A stretch of 64,000 bases of DNA, from the NCBI GenBank assembly GCA_934643865.1, contig CAKUCX010000008.1:1-64000 (forward strand). The letters are read 5' to 3'. The notes below the pieces were generated by a model that saw nothing but the letters and a program-made list of their open reading frames with translations, was not told where the DNA came from and did not search any database. Position numbers and translations under genes: made by a program. Below, piece by piece: positions 49,166 to 64,000 of this stretch; within the stretch, counting starts at the first letter, position 1; each line of letters opens with the position of its first letter. The stretch comes from an uncultured Kiritimatiellota bacterium. Lineage in GTDB: Bacteria; Verrucomicrobiota; Kiritimatiellia; RFP12; UBA1067.

Positions 49166-51649
49166 TCACCGAACGAGGAGGAGCGTGCCGCCGGGCACGT
49201 AGACGAGGAGAAGCGCCTTCGCGTCGGCGGAGCGCGCGACCCTGAAATGCCCGGCGGCCTCGCCCGCCACCTTCGGCGCGCCCGTGATGCCGCCCGCCGC
49301 CGTCGCGAGGACGGCGCCCGACGGCCGGAGCGCCTTCATGTCGCCCTCCAGTTCAAGCGCGGCGCCCTCGCCAAAGACCAGCGCGCCGTCGGTCGCGAAG
49401 GCGCGCCCCGCCGCGAGATCCGCCGCGCGCGCGACGAGGCGCGCCGTCACCGTCACGCCCGCCTCGGCGAGCCACGCGCTCGCCACGTTGACCGCAGGGC
49501 ATCCAACGAGCTCCTGCACGACGAGCGTGCGGCTCGGCGCCGCGAAGACGGCACCCGCCGTGCCGCTGAGGCGCTCCAGGCGGCGCACCGTCTTCGCCTC
49601 CTTCAGGGCCGCGTGGGCCGCCGTGCCCGGAATCGTCAGCGTGAAGAGCGGCGCGTCGCCCGTGTTCTCCAGGCGCGCGTAGTCGCCGGGATCGCGCGTG
49701 CCGCGCCCCAGGCGGTCGTAGACGAGCCCGCACTTCGCCTTGTCCGTCCACGTCGGGGCAGCCACCTTCGGCACCGACATGGCCGGCCCGACCTTTCGCC
49801 CCGACACGCCGATGCGCCACCAGAACGGGTTGGGGCCGGGCGTCAGCACGGCGTTGCCGAAGCAAATGTCGTCGCTCGCCCCCGTGGACTGCCGCCCGTA
49901 GACGCTCTTCCCGTTGATCCAGAGGGTCGAGACCGTCGTCTCGGAGGCGGCGAACGTCCACGTCACGTTCGTGGCGTCGTGGTTCCAGACGTAGCCCTGA
50001 TAGCAGAAGGTGTAGCCGTTCGCCGTCACGACCTCACCGAACTCATTCGTCGCCATCTCCTTCAGCTCGGCCGTCTCGTAGGCGAAGCGGACGGACGCCG
50101 TCACCCCGTTCGTCTGGCAGTTGTCGGCGTTGTCGCAGTGGAGGTTCGCGCGAACGGCGAGCAATTCCGGGCTCGCGCCTTCCTTGTGCCAGTAGGCATA
50201 CGCCTTGTGGCCCTCGTAGAGGCCGCTGTTGAAGTTCCGGTCCGGCTCTTCAAGCGCCGCCGTGCCGGCCTCAAGGTCGAGCGCCGTGAAATCCGGCGCG
50301 TCCATCGAACACGTCAGCGTCGCGCCCGCCTTCTTGAGGACGCCGGCCCACGCGCCGGCGCAGTCGCCGACCGAGACGCTCCCCGTCACCTCCAGCTTCG
50401 GCAGGCGCCAGGCGTCCCCAAGGCGATCCTGGCCTTCTGAAAATGCGAGCGCGGCGTCGTGGGCGGAGAAGACGCCCGTTCCCATCGCGGCGGGCAGCGC
50501 GCCGTCCGCCATCGCCTTCAGGACGACGTTCGAGACGGCCAGCCCCTTGTCAAAGACGTTCGAGGGCGCGTGCAGCTCGATGGTCGGCGCGTGCGCGACG
50601 GCCATGTTGTTCCAGCAGATGGCGAGCGTGTCCCGCGCCGTGACCGGCCCCCGCAGGATCGTCACGTTCTCGTTGGGCGGCGCCTGCGCCCCGTTGCCCT
50701 GCCCGCACGCGCCGATGGCGGCGCGCCCCTCGAAGAGCAGCGGCCCGTCCCATGTGCCGCCGTAGCTCGTCGTCGTAAAGGGCCACTTCAGGCCGTTCGT
50801 CTCCAGAACCCGCACCGTCCAGGGCTTCGCGCCCACGCCCGTGCTCTCGTAGAGGTCGAGGGAGGCGCCGTCCCGCAGCGTGACGGTGTTCGACGCATCG
50901 CCTCCGAGCTTCGCGTAGTTGTTCATCGTCGCCCGCGCGCGAGAAATGACGAAATGCCCCGGATTCGTGACGACCGTTCGGATGCAGAAGGCGCCAGCGC
51001 CGTCCGTGTCGCAGAACGTCAGCGTGTGCCCGTTCATGTCGAGGGAGTTGTTCGCGTTGTTGCAGGGGAAGTCCTGGTAGGTGCCCACCTGGACGATCTT
51101 CGCGTCGCCCGTCATCGTGAGCCGCGTGCCGCCCCACACGCCGTTGCGCTCCTTCCGCTCCGGGGTACGCGCGACGAGGGCGCCCATGCCGCCGACGCCC
51201 GCGCCGGCGAAGGCCAGCCGCTCGCCCGCGAAATCGAGCCTGTCGTCGGCCGTCGCGTCGAGGCATTCCGTCTCCAGCGTCGCGCCGTCGGCGACGAACG
51301 TGCCGTGATCCGTGTCGCCCAAGGCGCCCAGGGCGGTCAGGCGCAGGACCGCGCCCGCCGCCACGTGGACCTCGCCCGTGTAGCCGGCGGACTTGAGGTC
51401 GACGTCGATCTCAAGCCGCCCGCCCCCGGCGACGCGCAAATCCGCCGCCGCGTGGAGGCCGGCGCGCGTCGGCGTCTCGCCCGCCACGCTGCTCGTCACG
51501 TAGCCCTGCGCGAAGGCCTCGTCCAGCGTGTTCGTCGCCCCGTCCGGCAGCGTGACCGTGTAGACGGACGCCCCGGCGGCCGCGCCCGCGACCAAGATGC
51601 CCGCGAGGGCGCAACGCCGCCCTTGCGTGCCAAGAAACCAACGCTCCAT
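49166..51649 (-). CDS. Exported beta-strand repeat protein with shared C-terminal tail
   Basis: The 827-residue protein has a signal peptide (CALAGILVAGAAAGA) and a parallel-beta-helix-like body of short strands (HVAAGAVLRLTALGALG, GTFVADGATLETECLD, LFEGRAAIGACGQGNG) typical of autotransporter-associated repeat proteins. The C-terminal third has a domain (WHKEGASPELLAVRANLHCD, TLWINGKSVYGRQSTG) that looks like a beta-sandwich. It ends GTLLLVR. The ATG follows GAGGAGG. Between it and queA lies a 37-base duplicate of its own interior. It lies upstream of the mraY promoter on the same strand but should be a separate transcript. Confidence 0.72.
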   Translation of the reverse strand: MERWFLGTQGRRCALAGILVAGAAAGASVYTVTLPDGATNTLDEAFAQGYVTSSVAGETPTRAGLHAAADLRVAGGGRLEIDVDLKSAGYTGEVHVAAGAVLRLTALGALGDTDHGTFVADGATLETECLDATADDRLDFAGERLAFAGAGVGGMGALVARTPERKERNGVWGGTRLTMTGDAKIVQVGTYQDFPCNNANNSLDMNGHTLTFCDTDGAGAFCIRTVVTNPGHFVISRARATMNNYAKLGGDASNTVTLRDGASLDLYESTGVGAKPWTVRVLETNGLKWPFTTTSYGGTWDGPLLFEGRAAIGACGQGNGAQAPPNENVTILRGPVTARDTLAICWNNMAVAHAPTIELHAPSNVFDKGLAVSNVVLKAMADGALPAAMGTGVFSAHDAALAFSEGQDRLGDAWRLPKLEVTGSVSVGDCAGAWAGVLKKAGATLTCSMDAPDFTALDLEAGTAALEEPDRNFNSGLYEGHKAYAYWHKEGASPELLAVRANLHCDNADNCQTNGVTASVRFAYETAELKEMATNEFGEVVTANGYTFCYQGYVWNHDATNVTWTFAASETTVSTLWINGKSVYGRQSTGASDDICFGNAVLTPGPNPFWWRIGVSGRKVGPAMSVPKVAAPTWTDKAKCGLVYDRLGRGTRDPGDYARLENTGDAPLFTLTIPGTAAHAALKEAKTVRRLERLSGTAGAVFAAPSRTLVVQELVGCPAVNVASAWLAEAGVTVTARLVARAADLAAGRAFATDGALVFGEGAALELEGDMKALRPSGAVLATAAGGITGAPKVAGEAAGHFRVARSADAKALLLVYVPGGTLLLVR

Positions 51650-51727
51650 CTCCGCTCCTCCTCTCCAAACGACACGACCGACTCAAAAAGCAGTCTAGCA
51701 AAGCCCGCGCGCCCTGTCCAGCGCGAA

Positions 51728-51747
51728 GCGCCCTTTGCGAAGGGCGC
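51728..51747 (-). terminator. Hairpin after queA
   Basis: GCGCCCTT-TGCG-AAGGGCGC forms a perfect 8-bp stem with a four-base loop about 65 bases past the queA stop. It may end the rpoBC-queA transcript; a T-run is lacking. Confidence 0.4.
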
Positions 51748-51753
51748 GGAACA

Positions 51754-51790
51754 ATCTTCGCGTCGCCCGTCATCGTGAACCGCGTGCCGC
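51754..51790 (-). repeat. Duplicated fragment of a beta-strand-repeat gene
   Basis: These 37 bases match 51096-51132, inside the neighbouring exported protein gene, at 36 of 37 positions. They encode the same piece, TMTGDAKI. This looks like the relic of a second, tandem paralogue that was deleted. Confidence 0.75.
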
Positions 51791-51810
51791 GCTGCGGGCG
51801 GCGACGGGCC

Positions 51811-52914
51811 CTACACGATCAGCATGCAGTCGCCGTAGGAGAAGAAGCGGTAGTTGGCGCGGACGGCGAGGGCGTAGGCGCAGAGCATCCGTTCGCGGCC
51901 CGCGAGGGCGCTCGTCATCATGAGGAGCGTGGACTGCGGCAGATGGAAGTTCGTGAGCAGGCAGTCGCACACCCTGAACCTGTAGGGCGGGAAGATGAAG
52001 ATGTTGCTCGCGCCGCTGCCGCCCACGACGAGCGGATCGCCGGGGGCCTTCTCGCGCGCAGCCACGGTCTCCAGCGTCCGCACGCTCGTGGAGCCGACGC
52101 AGAAGACGCGCCCGCCACGGGCCTTGCAGGCGTTGATGGCGTCCGCCGTCTCGGGGGGCACGCTGAACGCCTCGAAGTCCATCTCGTGGTCCTCGATGTT
52201 CTCCGCCTTGACGGGACGGAAGGTGCCGGGGCCCACATGGAGGGTGACGGCGACGCGCCGGACGCCCTTCGCGTCGAGCGCGGCGAAGATCTCGGGGGTG
52301 AAGTGGAGGCCCGCCGTGGGGGCCGCCACGCTGCCGAGGTGCTTCGCGTAGATGGTCTGGTAGCGCGCGCGGTCGGCCATCTCCTCCTCGCGCGTGCCCG
52401 CGCGGTGGACGTAGGGCGGCACGGGCGTGCGGCCGAATGCGTCGAGGAGCGCGTTCAATGGACGCGCCGAGACGAACGCGCACGTCCACATGCCGCCGCC
52501 GACCTTCTTCACGAGTTCGACGCGCAGCTCGCGGTTCGGCCCGAACACGGCGACCTGCCCCACGCGCGCGGGGCGCCCGGAGCCGACCATCACGCGCCAG
52601 GAGAGGACCTCGCCCGCGCGATCGCCGCGCGCCTCCAGGGAGTCCGCATCCGTCGCGGGCGAGACCATCAGCACCTCCACCGCGCCCGGCGAATCGCTCC
52701 ACGTGCCGACGAGGCGCGCGGGAAACACCTTCGTGTCGTTCACCACGAGGAGGTCGTTCGCCGTGATGTACGCGGGGAAGTCGGCCACCGTGCGATGCTC
52801 CACCACGCCCGTGTCGCGGTGCAGCACCATCATGCGGTCATCGCCCCGCCGCGCGGAGGGGTGCTGGGCGATGAGCCGCGTGGGGAGGGGGTACCAGAAC
52901 TGCCGGGTCTTCAT
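51811..52914 (-). CDS. queA: tRNA preQ1(34) S-adenosylmethionine ribosyltransferase-isomerase
   Basis: The 367-residue enzyme transfers and isomerises the ribosyl part of S-adenosylmethionine onto preQ1 in tRNA, making epoxyqueuosine. Signatures are present throughout: PLIAQHPS-type N-terminus (LPTRLIAQHPS), LLVVNDTKVFPARL, the central block APTAGLHFTPEI, THVGPGTF-type LHVGPGTFRPV, and GGSGASNIFIFPPYRFRVCDCLLTNFHLPQSTLLM-like C-terminus. Length is usual. It begins three bases after rpoC ends, so it is co-transcribed with rpoBC, an unusual arrangement. With gluQ it supports a queuosine pathway. Confidence 0.96.
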   Translation of the reverse strand: MKTRQFWYPLPTRLIAQHPSARRGDDRMMVLHRDTGVVEHRTVADFPAYITANDLLVVNDTKVFPARLVGTWSDSPGAVEVLMVSPATDADSLEARGDRAGEVLSWRVMVGSGRPARVGQVAVFGPNRELRVELVKKVGGGMWTCAFVSARPLNALLDAFGRTPVPPYVHRAGTREEEMADRARYQTIYAKHLGSVAAPTAGLHFTPEIFAALDAKGVRRVAVTLHVGPGTFRPVKAENIEDHEMDFEAFSVPPETADAINACKARGGRVFCVGSTSVRTLETVAAREKAPGDPLVVGGSGASNIFIFPPYRFRVCDCLLTNFHLPQSTLLMMTSALAGRERMLCAYALAVRANYRFFSYGDCMLIV

Positions 52915-52917
52915 CCC

Positions 52918-57303
<4,386 letters not shown>

Positions 57304-57327
57304 TCCAGTGTTCTCCTGTTCGCGAAA

Positions 57328-61251
<3,924 letters not shown>

Positions 61252-61384
61252 GGCTTACCTTTCAGTTGTGCGTCTGCACGGAAGTGAATCAAAACGGACG
61301 GATGCGGAAATCAGCGGTTTCGCCGCGAATGAAGTGTGGTAAGCGACCACTTTGTTAACTGTTTCGGCGGTGAAGCAAGCGAAT

Positions 61385-61393
61385 AGTATAGCA
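61385..61393 (-). promoter_or_regulatory. Extended -10 promoter for rpoB-rpoC-queA
   Basis: The - strand reads TGCTATACT, about 134 bases upstream of the rpoB ATG. The long leader in between includes an imperfect hairpin (AAGTGGT and ACCACACTT, near 61335-61355), which could take part in transcript regulation. Confidence 0.6.
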
Positions 61394-61460
61394 CATCCCT
61401 TCGCTGGAAGATAGGGCGAAAATGAAGAAATGAAGAAATCGGCAAGCCGCCGCCGCGCGC

Positions 61461-63056
61461 CTATTCCGCAATCTCCAGGACGACGTGGGGCGTCGCCGTG
61501 GGCGGCGCCTTCTCAAGTACCGCCCCCGGAATGACGAGCGCCCCCTTCGCGTCGCGCGCGCAGAGCGCCGTCACATCGCGGCGCGTCCCCTCCTCCAGCA
61601 GAGACCGCGCCCAGATGCGCGCGCCGACGGGCACGCCGCCCGTCAGCGTGACCGAGCGGAACGTTCCGAAGAGCCCGAGCGGCCGCCCCGGCTCGAGCGC
61701 CGTGTCGAGCGCGACGTCGGCGGGGCAGACGACGGAACGCCGCCCGTCCAGGACGCGCGGCAGGAACGCAAGCGCCACGGCGCCGTTGGGGTAGCGCGCG
61801 CCGCACACGAACGGCCGGGGGCCGTCCGCGCGGACGGCGGGCAGGGGCAGCCCCCGCGTCACGACGGCGGGCGCGCGCTGGACAACCGTCTTCCGCGCGG
61901 CGGCGGCATACCAGGAACAGTCGTTCGTCGAATACGTCCAGCGGTCCTCCAGAACCTCCGCGCTCGTGCGCGTCACCGCCTCCGTGCCGTGGCCGAACGG
62001 CGCGGCCAGCTTCTGCCAGGCAAGCGCCGTGTAGACGTCGTTCGTGCGGCGCACGCCGCGCCACCAGTCCGTCGACATCGCGCCCAGGACGTGCCCCAGC
62101 CCCACGGCGATGAGCGGCTCGTCCTCGACGTTGAGGAGGACCGGCAGCTTCGCCGCCTCGGCGATCGGCGAATAGTACGCGCAGCGCTCCAGCGTCGTCA
62201 CATGGTCGAAGGGGCCGATGACGTCGTAGGTGCGGAAGACGTCCGAGGCCGCGAGGACCTCCGCCACCTCCCCGCGCCGACCCTCCCAGAGCGGATCCCC
62301 GACGAAGCGGCCCGTCCCCGTGACGGAGCCCGTCTCCTTGTCAATGGAAAGGCCGTTGAGCGGCCCGCCGGGGAGCCGGCAGTGCTCCAGCCGCAGACCG
62401 GGGTAAACGCGGTCGCGCACCTCGGTGACGAGGCGGCGGAAGGCCGGCTCGCCCGCACCATTGCGGAAGCCCCAGTCGATCTTCCAGTAGTCGACGCCCG
62501 CCTCCCGGCAGATCGCCATCCGCTCGGCGAGCACGCGGCGCGCCGCCTCGTCCGCGAGCCGCCCCTTCGCCCCCGGCATGTCGCCGTGGACGTGGCAGGG
62601 CACCCACACGGCAAGCCCCAGCCAGCCGCGCGCCTTGACGGCGTCGCTGAACGCCTTCAGGCGCCCGGCCGGCGTCCCGCGAAACGACGGGAAGCGCTTC
62701 GCGTCCGGCACAAGCGAACCGCGCAGCGAGAGGTCGGGGCCCGCGCTCGCCGTTCCCTCCGGGATGTCCCACCCCGCGTCCACGAGCAGATACAGCCCCG
62801 CGCGGACCTGCGGGTACATCACGTTCGCCCAGCCCGTCCCGTCGAACAGGACGCGCTCGTTGAGGTTGTCGCGCTGACTCTGCGTCCCCGCGTCGATCGG
62901 GCAGCGGATCTTCCCCGCCTTGAGGTTGTCCGCCAGCGTCGCGCCCTGCGTCGCCCACGTACACCAGTAGTTGGGAACCGGCCGAAGCTCCGTCGCACCC
63001 CCCATCCAAGTTGCCATGAACACGGCCACCACAACTGTCATTGCCTTGATTTGCAT
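61461..63056 (-). CDS. Exported alpha-galactosidase-like (melibiase-type) hydrolase
   Basis: The 531-residue protein has a signal peptide and a barrel resembling GH27/GH36 alpha-galactosidases. The nucleophile motif is YWKIDWG with Asp194. Other barrel landmarks are YLLVDAGWDIP (GWxxxxG-like) near the start and FRTYDVIGPFDH. The C-terminal part is a beta-sandwich. Two starts are possible. ATG 63056 lies seven bases from a -10 box, implying a leaderless transcript. ATG 63041 has a weak CAAGG and keeps the signal (MTVVVAVFMATWMGGA). Terminal galactose or a related sugar is the likely target, but this subgroup is poorly characterised. Confidence 0.78.
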   Translation of the reverse strand: MQIKAMTVVVAVFMATWMGGATELRPVPNYWCTWATQGATLADNLKAGKIRCPIDAGTQSQRDNLNERVLFDGTGWANVMYPQVRAGLYLLVDAGWDIPEGTASAGPDLSLRGSLVPDAKRFPSFRGTPAGRLKAFSDAVKARGWLGLAVWVPCHVHGDMPGAKGRLADEAARRVLAERMAICREAGVDYWKIDWGFRNGAGEPAFRRLVTEVRDRVYPGLRLEHCRLPGGPLNGLSIDKETGSVTGTGRFVGDPLWEGRRGEVAEVLAASDVFRTYDVIGPFDHVTTLERCAYYSPIAEAAKLPVLLNVEDEPLIAVGLGHVLGAMSTDWWRGVRRTNDVYTALAWQKLAAPFGHGTEAVTRTSAEVLEDRWTYSTNDCSWYAAAARKTVVQRAPAVVTRGLPLPAVRADGPRPFVCGARYPNGAVALAFLPRVLDGRRSVVCPADVALDTALEPGRPLGLFGTFRSVTLTGGVPVGARIWARSLLEEGTRRDVTALCARDAKGALVIPGAVLEKAPPTATPHVVLEIAE

Positions 63057-63062
63057 GCACGC

Positions 63063-63071
63063 AGTATAGCA
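63063..63071 (-). promoter_or_regulatory. Extended -10 promoter for the alpha-galactosidase-like gene
   Basis: The - strand reads TGCTATACT. It lies only seven bases before the first ATG of the gene. Confidence 0.6.
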
Positions 63072-63090
63072 AACCTCTCGCGGCCCGTAC

Positions 63091-63146
63091 ACAGCGAGGC
63101 ACGGATACAGTGTCATGCGTCACTGAACAGCGAGGTATGGAAACTC
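63091..63146 (+). repeat. Direct repeat flanking the inverted repeat arm
   Basis: ACAGCGAGGCACGGATAC (63091-63108) and ACAGCGAGGTATGGAAAC (63129-63146) are near copies (15 of 18 identical). The second copy runs into the loop of the inverted repeat. Confidence 0.6.
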
Positions 63147-63169
63147 CGCTGTTCAGTGACGCATGACCA
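63114..63169. repeat. Perfect 21-bp inverted repeat with 14-base loop
   Basis: Arms at 63114-63134 and 63149-63169 are exact reverse complements (ending ACTGAACAGCG and beginning CGCTGTTCAGT). It lies between two divergent promoters and 98 bases before the -10 of a recombinase-like gene. It could be a recombinase binding site, an element end or a bidirectional hairpin. It is not followed by T-tracts. Confidence 0.9.
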
Positions 63170-63266
63170 TTTTCGGGGCATGTTCGGGATATTTTCGCCT
63201 GTTGCTTCTCGGGGAAGTCCCGGCCCCCATAGCGCGGCGGCGGCTCTTGTGGAGGCCAGGGCGGTG

Positions 63267-63275
63267 TGCTATACT
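63267..63275 (+). promoter_or_regulatory. Extended -10 promoter for the recombinase-like gene
   Basis: TGCTATACT lies 46 bases before the ATG at 63321. A GGGAA is 13 bases before the ATG. Confidence 0.6.
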
Positions 63276-63320
63276 GGCGTTAATCCGTGTCTTCCAAGGA
63301 CGCACGGGAAATTGAAAACC

Positions 63321-64000
63321 ATGCCCGGAACGACATCTCCAGACACCCGCCCTTCCACGCGGATTCCGTTGACGCGGAGCCAGCTGAAGGCGGTTTTCGA
63401 CGCCGCACGCCACGACGCCCTTCTCTACCCGCTTCTCGTCGCAGCCGCCTACACCGGCCTGCGCCTCGGCGATCTCTGCAACCTCAAATGGGCCGCCGTC
63501 GATCTTGCGGCGGGGCTCGTCACCGTTCCCGCCACGACCGCACGCCAGTTCGCCACGCTCCCCATCCTCCCCCCGCTTCGCGCCGTCCTCGAAGAACAGC
63601 GCGCCCGTTGCGACACGTCTCGCGTTTTCGTCTTCCCGGAAGCGGCCCGGCGCTACAACTACAAAAACGGCCATGGCATCCACTCGCTTCGCGGTACCCT
63701 TCTCGTCGGGGCGAAGGTCTTCATCGGCCAGGCTCTCAACGCCCCGCCCCCTTCTGCCCGGCTGGATGCGGCGACATCCCTCCCGTCCCTCCCGGATGTC
63801 ATGGCCCACATCCAGAAAGCACGGTTCGCCGCCGCCAAGGCCGCCCGCATGGCCACGACCTACCGCCTGTTCCTGGAAGGCCGCAGCTACGCCCAGATCG
63901 CCGCCGTCACGGGACGCGGCAAAGGACAGTGTTCGGAAGACCTGCACGCCGTCGAAACCCTCGTTGGACGCCGCCTCCGCCCCGGCCGTGTGCGCCATGC
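63321..64000 (+). CDS. Tyrosine-recombinase-like protein with C-terminal HTH, truncated by window
   Basis: The frame runs open from 63321 to the window end (226 residues visible). Residues 20-125 resemble the catalytic core of tyrosine recombinases: box I TGLRLGDLCNLKW with Arg48 and the H-x-x-R box HSLR (His121, Arg124). The lysine normally in the beta2-3 hairpin is missing (VPATTARQFATLP). No LGH box or tyrosine follows at the usual distance. No N-terminal core-binding domain precedes. Instead, residues 180-215 form a likely helix-turn-helix (FLEGRSYAQIAAVTGRGKGQ). It may be a decayed integrase or a repurposed DNA-binding regulator. The right end is cut, so the catalytic tyrosine could lie outside. 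Confidence 0.65.
   Translation, partial: MPGTTSPDTRPSTRIPLTRSQLKAVFDAARHDALLYPLLVAAAYTGLRLGDLCNLKWAAVDLAAGLVTVPATTARQFATLPILPPLRAVLEEQRARCDTSRVFVFPEAARRYNYKNGHGIHSLRGTLLVGAKVFIGQALNAPPPSARLDAATSLPSLPDVMAHIQKARFAAAKAARMATTYRLFLEGRSYAQIAAVTGRGKGQCSEDLHAVETLVGRRLRPGRVRH

Overview
The window is very GC-rich bacterial chromosome, most likely from a carbohydrate-degrading member of the PVC superphylum, probably Kiritimatiellota. This rests on several signs: many secreted glycoside hydrolases of unrelated families, several large exported proteins with autotransporter-associated beta-strand repeats, a full-length single-chain PurL, RNase Y, a family II pyrophosphatase with CBS domains, and extended -10 promoters. 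The phylum is an inference. The housekeeping gene identities are secure.

Layout. Bases 1-1708 are a gene-free island of interspersed repeats. At 1774-4014 (+) lies a glycyl radical enzyme homologue with an N-terminal signal peptide, which is unexpected for this family. Bases 4058-13134 (-) form a four-gene transcription unit: LamG protein, GH92 alpha-mannosidase, a large putative glycosidase, and a beta-strand-repeat protein. Bases 13359-17283 (+) carry a GH99-like protein, a decayed signal-peptide ORF hit by a dispersed repeat, a sialidase-like protein, and a cysteine-rich DUF1080 lipoprotein behind a promoter with a perfect palindrome.

Bases 17342-28274 (+) are housekeeping: gluQ, purL, xseB, a GHKL ATPase coupled to xseB, rny, a secreted unknown protein, and ppaC. 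Bases 28296-40962 (-) are a tightly packed unit. It begins with an acyl-CoA synthetase and a membrane protein, then GH127, an alpha/alpha-barrel protein, a beta-strand-repeat protein, a GH5-like enzyme, and an SGNH esterase. It looks like a degradative locus for plant or mucin glycans.

Bases 41013-49084 (-) are a second operon with overlapping genes: mraY, a secreted unknown, argH, exbB, exbD, a seven-heme cytochrome c fused to a membrane cytochrome b-like domain, and apbE. Bases 49166-51649 (-) hold another beta-strand-repeat protein. Bases 51811-61251 (-) are rpoB-rpoC-queA with their own promoter. Bases 61461-63056 (-) encode an alpha-galactosidase-like enzyme. The right edge has a 21-bp perfect inverted repeat and a truncated tyrosine-recombinase-like gene with a C-terminal helix-turn-helix.

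Four otherwise different exported proteins (ending at 4058, 11494, 32308 and 49166) stop with the same kind of short tail, Gly-x-x-(three aliphatic or aromatic residues)-Arg. This looks like a shared C-terminal sorting or secretion signal and is among the most interesting features here, together with the exported glycyl radical enzyme and the multiheme electron-transfer operon. Both queA and gluQ are present, so the organism probably makes queuosine and glutamyl-queuosine tRNA.
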